Assembly (NCBI GenBank): GCA_021413405.1
Contig: JAIOQL010000327.1
Span: 1-18,264 of the forward strand
Length of the DNA: 18,264 nucleotides
DNA from: Leptospira sp.
GTDB taxonomy: Bacteria; Spirochaetota; Leptospiria; Leptospirales; Leptospiraceae
Direction: 5' to 3'
Shown here: positions 15,366 to 18,264 of the stretch, one piece after another
Position numbering within the stretch: the stretch's first letter is position 1
How the letters are laid out: each line of letters begins with the position of its first letter
The notes under the pieces: generated by a model
The model's database searches: none
The model's input: only the letters and a program-made list of their open reading frames with translations
Told to the model about the DNA's origin: nothing
Made by a program: the position numbers and the translations under genes

Positions 15366-16200
15366 AGATGAATTGAGCGAAATAATTTCGCAGATCAAAT
15401 GCTCTGGAAAAAAAATAGGGTTTGTTCCCACAATGGGATATCTTCATGAAGGACACCTGGCCTTAATGCGCGAATCAAAAAAAAGATCAGACGTGAGTGT
15501 TGTATCCATATTTGTGAATCCGGCCCAGTTTAATGATCAAAAGGACTTTGAGAATTATCCGAAAAATACTGAGTCAGATTCCGAAAAATGCAGGAATGAG
15601 GGTATCGACATACTTTTTTTGCCGGAGGCTGATAAGTTTTATCCCGGTGGTGTACCGGATATTGAAATGAAAATTCCTCATCTGATGAAAAATCTTTGCG
15701 CAGTAACAAGGGTTGGCCATTTTGAAGGTGTGCTCATAGTAATTTCAAATCTTTTCCATATTGTTCAACCCGACTTTGCTTTTTTTGGGAAAAAAGATTA
15801 TCAGCAATACTTAATCATCAAAGAATTTGCACGATCCTGCGGATTTGGAACTGAAGTCAGCGGTCTCGATACGGTCCGCGAGCCTGATGGATTGGCTATG
15901 AGTTCACGGAATGCAAGGTTAGGCCAAAAAGAGAGGGATTCGGCTTCCCTGATTCCACGCGCTTTCCGGATTGCGGGGGATCTGATTTTGAAAGGAGAAA
16001 AAAGTCCGGGTATATTGCGGGAAATCATGAGCGATGTAATTCTCTCTTCTCCGTTAAACAGGATAGACTACATTGAGGTCCTGAATCCTGAAAATCTTTC
16101 CGGAATAGAATCAATGAAGGGTGACGTACTTGTAGCTATCGCTGTTTTTGTTGGTGAAGTCCGGTTGATTGATAACATGCTATTTAAAATACAAGAGTAA
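15346..16200 (+). CDS. panC: Pantothenate synthetase
   Basis: Cytosolic enzyme that joins pantoate and beta-alanine with ATP to make pantothenate (vitamin B5), the coenzyme A precursor. The 284 residues show PTMGYLHEGHL (28-38) with the HxGH nucleotidyl-transferase signature (H34, H37), FVNPAQF (56-62), GHFEGV, FFGKKDYQQ and the KMSKS-like REPDGLAMSSRN. The usual LCGxxRPGHF is LCAVTRVGHF here. The ATG lies inside the hisD 3' end, with AAGG shortly upstream. mfd starts 4 bases after the stop, so hisD, panC and mfd are probably one message. Confidence 0.97.
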   Translation: MKIIQSKDELSEIISQIKCSGKKIGFVPTMGYLHEGHLALMRESKKRSDVSVVSIFVNPAQFNDQKDFENYPKNTESDSEKCRNEGIDILFLPEADKFYPGGVPDIEMKIPHLMKNLCAVTRVGHFEGVLIVISNLFHIVQPDFAFFGKKDYQQYLIIKEFARSCGFGTEVSGLDTVREPDGLAMSSRNARLGQKERDSASLIPRAFRIAGDLILKGEKSPGILREIMSDVILSSPLNRIDYIEVLNPENLSGIESMKGDVLVAIAVFVGEVRLIDNMLFKIQE

Positions 16201-16204
16201 ACAA

Positions 16205-18264
16205 TTGAAAGATTTAGTTGAGTTGTATTCCAAAAAAATAGAAGGTTCCGGCCTTTCTAAATCTTACAAAAAAGGGAATTCTTTCCGGTTTTCCGGAGTG
16301 CCGGATTCCGCGCATTCTTTCGTAGCCTGTTCCCTTTATAAAGCACTCCCGGGAGAAACGGTCATTGTAGTCGCACCTGATAATACAATAGCCGAGTTTT
16401 TATACCGCGAGTCTTTGAGTTTTGTCGATTCAAAGGATACGATTTATTTTCCGGGTTATGAAGCAATTCCATATGACTATGCCAGATATCCTCCTGATTC
16501 CAAAACTGAAAGAATCAGGGCTTTATCCAAAATTCTTTCCGGAGAGACTTTCCTTATTTTTACGTCAGTTTCGGGGCTGATCCGGAAAGTTCCCCATCCA
16601 TCTACGTTATCCGGCAAGTCTCTTTCTGTAAAAGCGGGTGAGGAATTTCCGCAGGGAGATTTTTTGAAAAGTTTGTCCGGACTCGGATATGAGCGTTCAG
16701 AAGTCTGTGAGAAATTTGGGGAATTCTCTGTGAAAGGCGGAATAGTTGATGTGTTCACTTCTTTTTCTGAGGTACCAATCCGTTTTGATTTTTTCGGAGA
16801 CATCTTGGAAGAGATAAAGACCTTCGATCCGCTCACACAAAAATCTGTAGAATCATTGAACGAAGCAGTTATTCTGCCGGCCGATGAATTTTTTTTGACG
16901 GAGAACGAAAAAGATGCCTATCATGGGAAACTTAAAGAATTTCCGGAGAGTCTTGCGAGACCCGATGAGGAACTTATTCTTGAAGAATTAACTTCGCTTG
17001 TACACAAACAGACCGGATTTTTCAGCTACTGGAAGAAGCCCCCGGTCATTGTTTCATCGTCGCATAACGCAGTCACTGATAAAGTTTTACAGATAGAAAG
17101 GGAATATGAATCTCTATTTGCGAAAAGGAGCCAGGAAATTATTTGCATACCGCCTGATGAATTGCTGAGCAGGAGCGCCGAATATGAATCACTCGTGAAT
17201 AAAAAATGCGTGTTACTAACACTCCTTCCGTCGCACGAGCCAAAAGAATCTGAACTGAATCTCGCGTTGAAAGAAACCAACGCGTTCAAAGGAAAAATAC
17301 GCGAAGTCCGTGAAAAAATTCTGGAATTGAATTCAAATCAGGGATCAAAAATGATAATTACTGCTTCCTTTTCGCAACAAATGGAAAGGTTATCCGGGTT
17401 GTTCCAGGATTCTGAGATCAGGATTGTCCGGGCAAAAGAGGATGCAATTCAGCCTTTCGAGGTCCTAAAAGATAAAATTTCACTGATTCTTGCCCTCTCT
17501 GAACTGCGAAACGGGTTTATACTATCAGAGGAGAATGTCACAATCTGGTCTGAAAATGATATATTCGGCAGGGCGTATAAACGGAAAACAAAATTCAAGA
17601 AACATGCGTCACGCGCTATTGAAAGCTTTATTGATCTGAAAGAAGGGGATCATGTAGTTCACATTAATCACGGTGTCGGTAAATTTCTCAAAATAGAAAA
17701 AACTTCAGCAGGCGGGAAGGTTAGGGATTTTTTAAAACTGGAATATGCAAACGGGGATACATTGTTTGTTCCGTTGGATCAGATCTCTCTCGTTCAAAGA
17801 TATGTCGGCGGAGGTGACAGGCCGCACCTCGATTCTCTTGGGAAAAATTCATGGAAGAAAAAGAAAGAAAGAGTCCAGGAATCGGTAGATAAACTGGCGG
17901 AAGAGCTGATATTACTATATTCTAGCCGCATGAAACTCCAGGGATTTGCCTATCCTCCTGATACGATCTGGCAGGATGAATTTGAAGCTGAATTTGAATA
18001 TGAAGAAACCCCGGATCAACTGGCGGCGATTGAGGCTGTAAAATCAGACCTGGAATCAACACGTCCGATGGACAGGCTTGTTTGCGGTGATGTGGGGTAT
18101 GGAAAAACGGAAGTCGCTATCCGTGCAAGTTTCAAAGTGATAATGGCGGGAAAGCAGGTGATGATGGTCGCTCCGACAACGATCCTCAGCCTGCAACATT
18201 TCAATACATTCCAGAGCAGGTTCAAAAATTATCCGGTAAAAGTTGAAATGGTATCAAGGTTCCG
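16205..18264 (+). CDS. mfd: Transcription-repair coupling factor Mfd (3' end outside window), TTG start
   Basis: ATP-dependent translocase that removes RNA polymerase stalled at DNA damage and recruits UvrA. The frame is open from the TTG at 16205 to the window edge (686 codons seen). The N-terminal UvrB-like part has YFPGYEAIPYDY and GEFSVKGGIVDVF. The RNA polymerase-binding domain begins near residue 480 (GDHVVHINHGVGKF). The translocase domain starts with EETPDQLAAIEAVKSDL and holds Walker A GDVGYGKTE (628-636), then APTTILSLQHF. The remaining helicase motifs and the UvrA-inhibitory C-terminal domain are beyond the edge. TTG is chosen because it lies 4 bases after panC and gives a normal Mfd N-terminus; no ATG is available near. 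The ribosome binding site is weak. Confidence 0.95.
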   Translation, partial: MKDLVELYSKKIEGSGLSKSYKKGNSFRFSGVPDSAHSFVACSLYKALPGETVIVVAPDNTIAEFLYRESLSFVDSKDTIYFPGYEAIPYDYARYPPDSKTERIRALSKILSGETFLIFTSVSGLIRKVPHPSTLSGKSLSVKAGEEFPQGDFLKSLSGLGYERSEVCEKFGEFSVKGGIVDVFTSFSEVPIRFDFFGDILEEIKTFDPLTQKSVESLNEAVILPADEFFLTENEKDAYHGKLKEFPESLARPDEELILEELTSLVHKQTGFFSYWKKPPVIVSSSHNAVTDKVLQIEREYESLFAKRSQEIICIPPDELLSRSAEYESLVNKKCVLLTLLPSHEPKESELNLALKETNAFKGKIREVREKILELNSNQGSKMIITASFSQQMERLSGLFQDSEIRIVRAKEDAIQPFEVLKDKISLILALSELRNGFILSEENVTIWSENDIFGRAYKRKTKFKKHASRAIESFIDLKEGDHVVHINHGVGKFLKIEKTSAGGKVRDFLKLEYANGDTLFVPLDQISLVQRYVGGGDRPHLDSLGKNSWKKKKERVQESVDKLAEELILLYSSRMKLQGFAYPPDTIWQDEFEAEFEYEETPDQLAAIEAVKSDLESTRPMDRLVCGDVGYGKTEVAIRASFKVIMAGKQVMMVAPTTILSLQHFNTFQSRFKNYPVKVEMVSRF

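Noticed and set aside
1..18264. Searched by eye for CRISPR repeats, tRNA or rRNA genes, transposases, phage genes and toxin-antitoxin pairs
   Set aside because: None found. The gene set is housekeeping and closely packed, with no accessory island or defence-system signature; short RNAs inside coding sequence cannot be excluded by eye.

Overview
The window is ordinary bacterial chromosome: about 18 genes packed almost end to end, with no stretch over about 300 bases without a gene. I see no tRNA, rRNA, CRISPR array, insertion sequence or phage gene. By eye the base composition is moderately AT-rich (roughly 40% GC, not computed). Several starts are TTG or GTG. The gene set (pgsA-trpD-yajC-secD-secF-ribD-ribE, class I fbp with an E1-type mtnC, a long SecD and a DUF4337 protein) makes a Leptospira-like spirochaete a reasonable guess. 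That is inference from gene content and I could not check it.

Layout. Positions 1-8190 (+ strand) form one tight run: the 3' part of pgsA (phospholipid synthesis), trpD (tryptophan), yajC, an unrecognised secreted or membrane-anchored protein, secD, secF (protein export motor), ribD, ribE (riboflavin) and a nitroreductase-family protein. Many junctions are ATGA overlaps or a few bases apart, so translational coupling is likely. This run converges on mtnC and fbp (- strand, 8192-9950), which share a promoter-like sequence upstream of fbp. A hairpin lies just inside the convergent junction.

A gene at 10062-10958 (+) is divergent from fbp. It encodes an unrecognised protein whose C-terminal part resembles a GGDEF domain that has lost its signature. 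It converges on a - strand group: a DUF4337 membrane protein, an intact PPK2 polyphosphate kinase, a PPK2-like half-protein lacking its Walker A region, and obg (in order of increasing coordinate; transcription runs the other way). The two PPK2 pieces look like a two-domain polyphosphate:AMP phosphotransferase that has split, with the N-terminal domain broken. A 34-codon remnant of its start survives in a different frame at 12855-12959.

From 14064 to the end (+), hisD, panC and mfd form another tight run, divergent from obg across only 41 bases. The mfd gene runs off the window edge.

Most of the window is housekeeping. The parts most worth following are the broken PPK2 domain, the unknown protein between yajC and secD, and the degenerate GGDEF-like protein.
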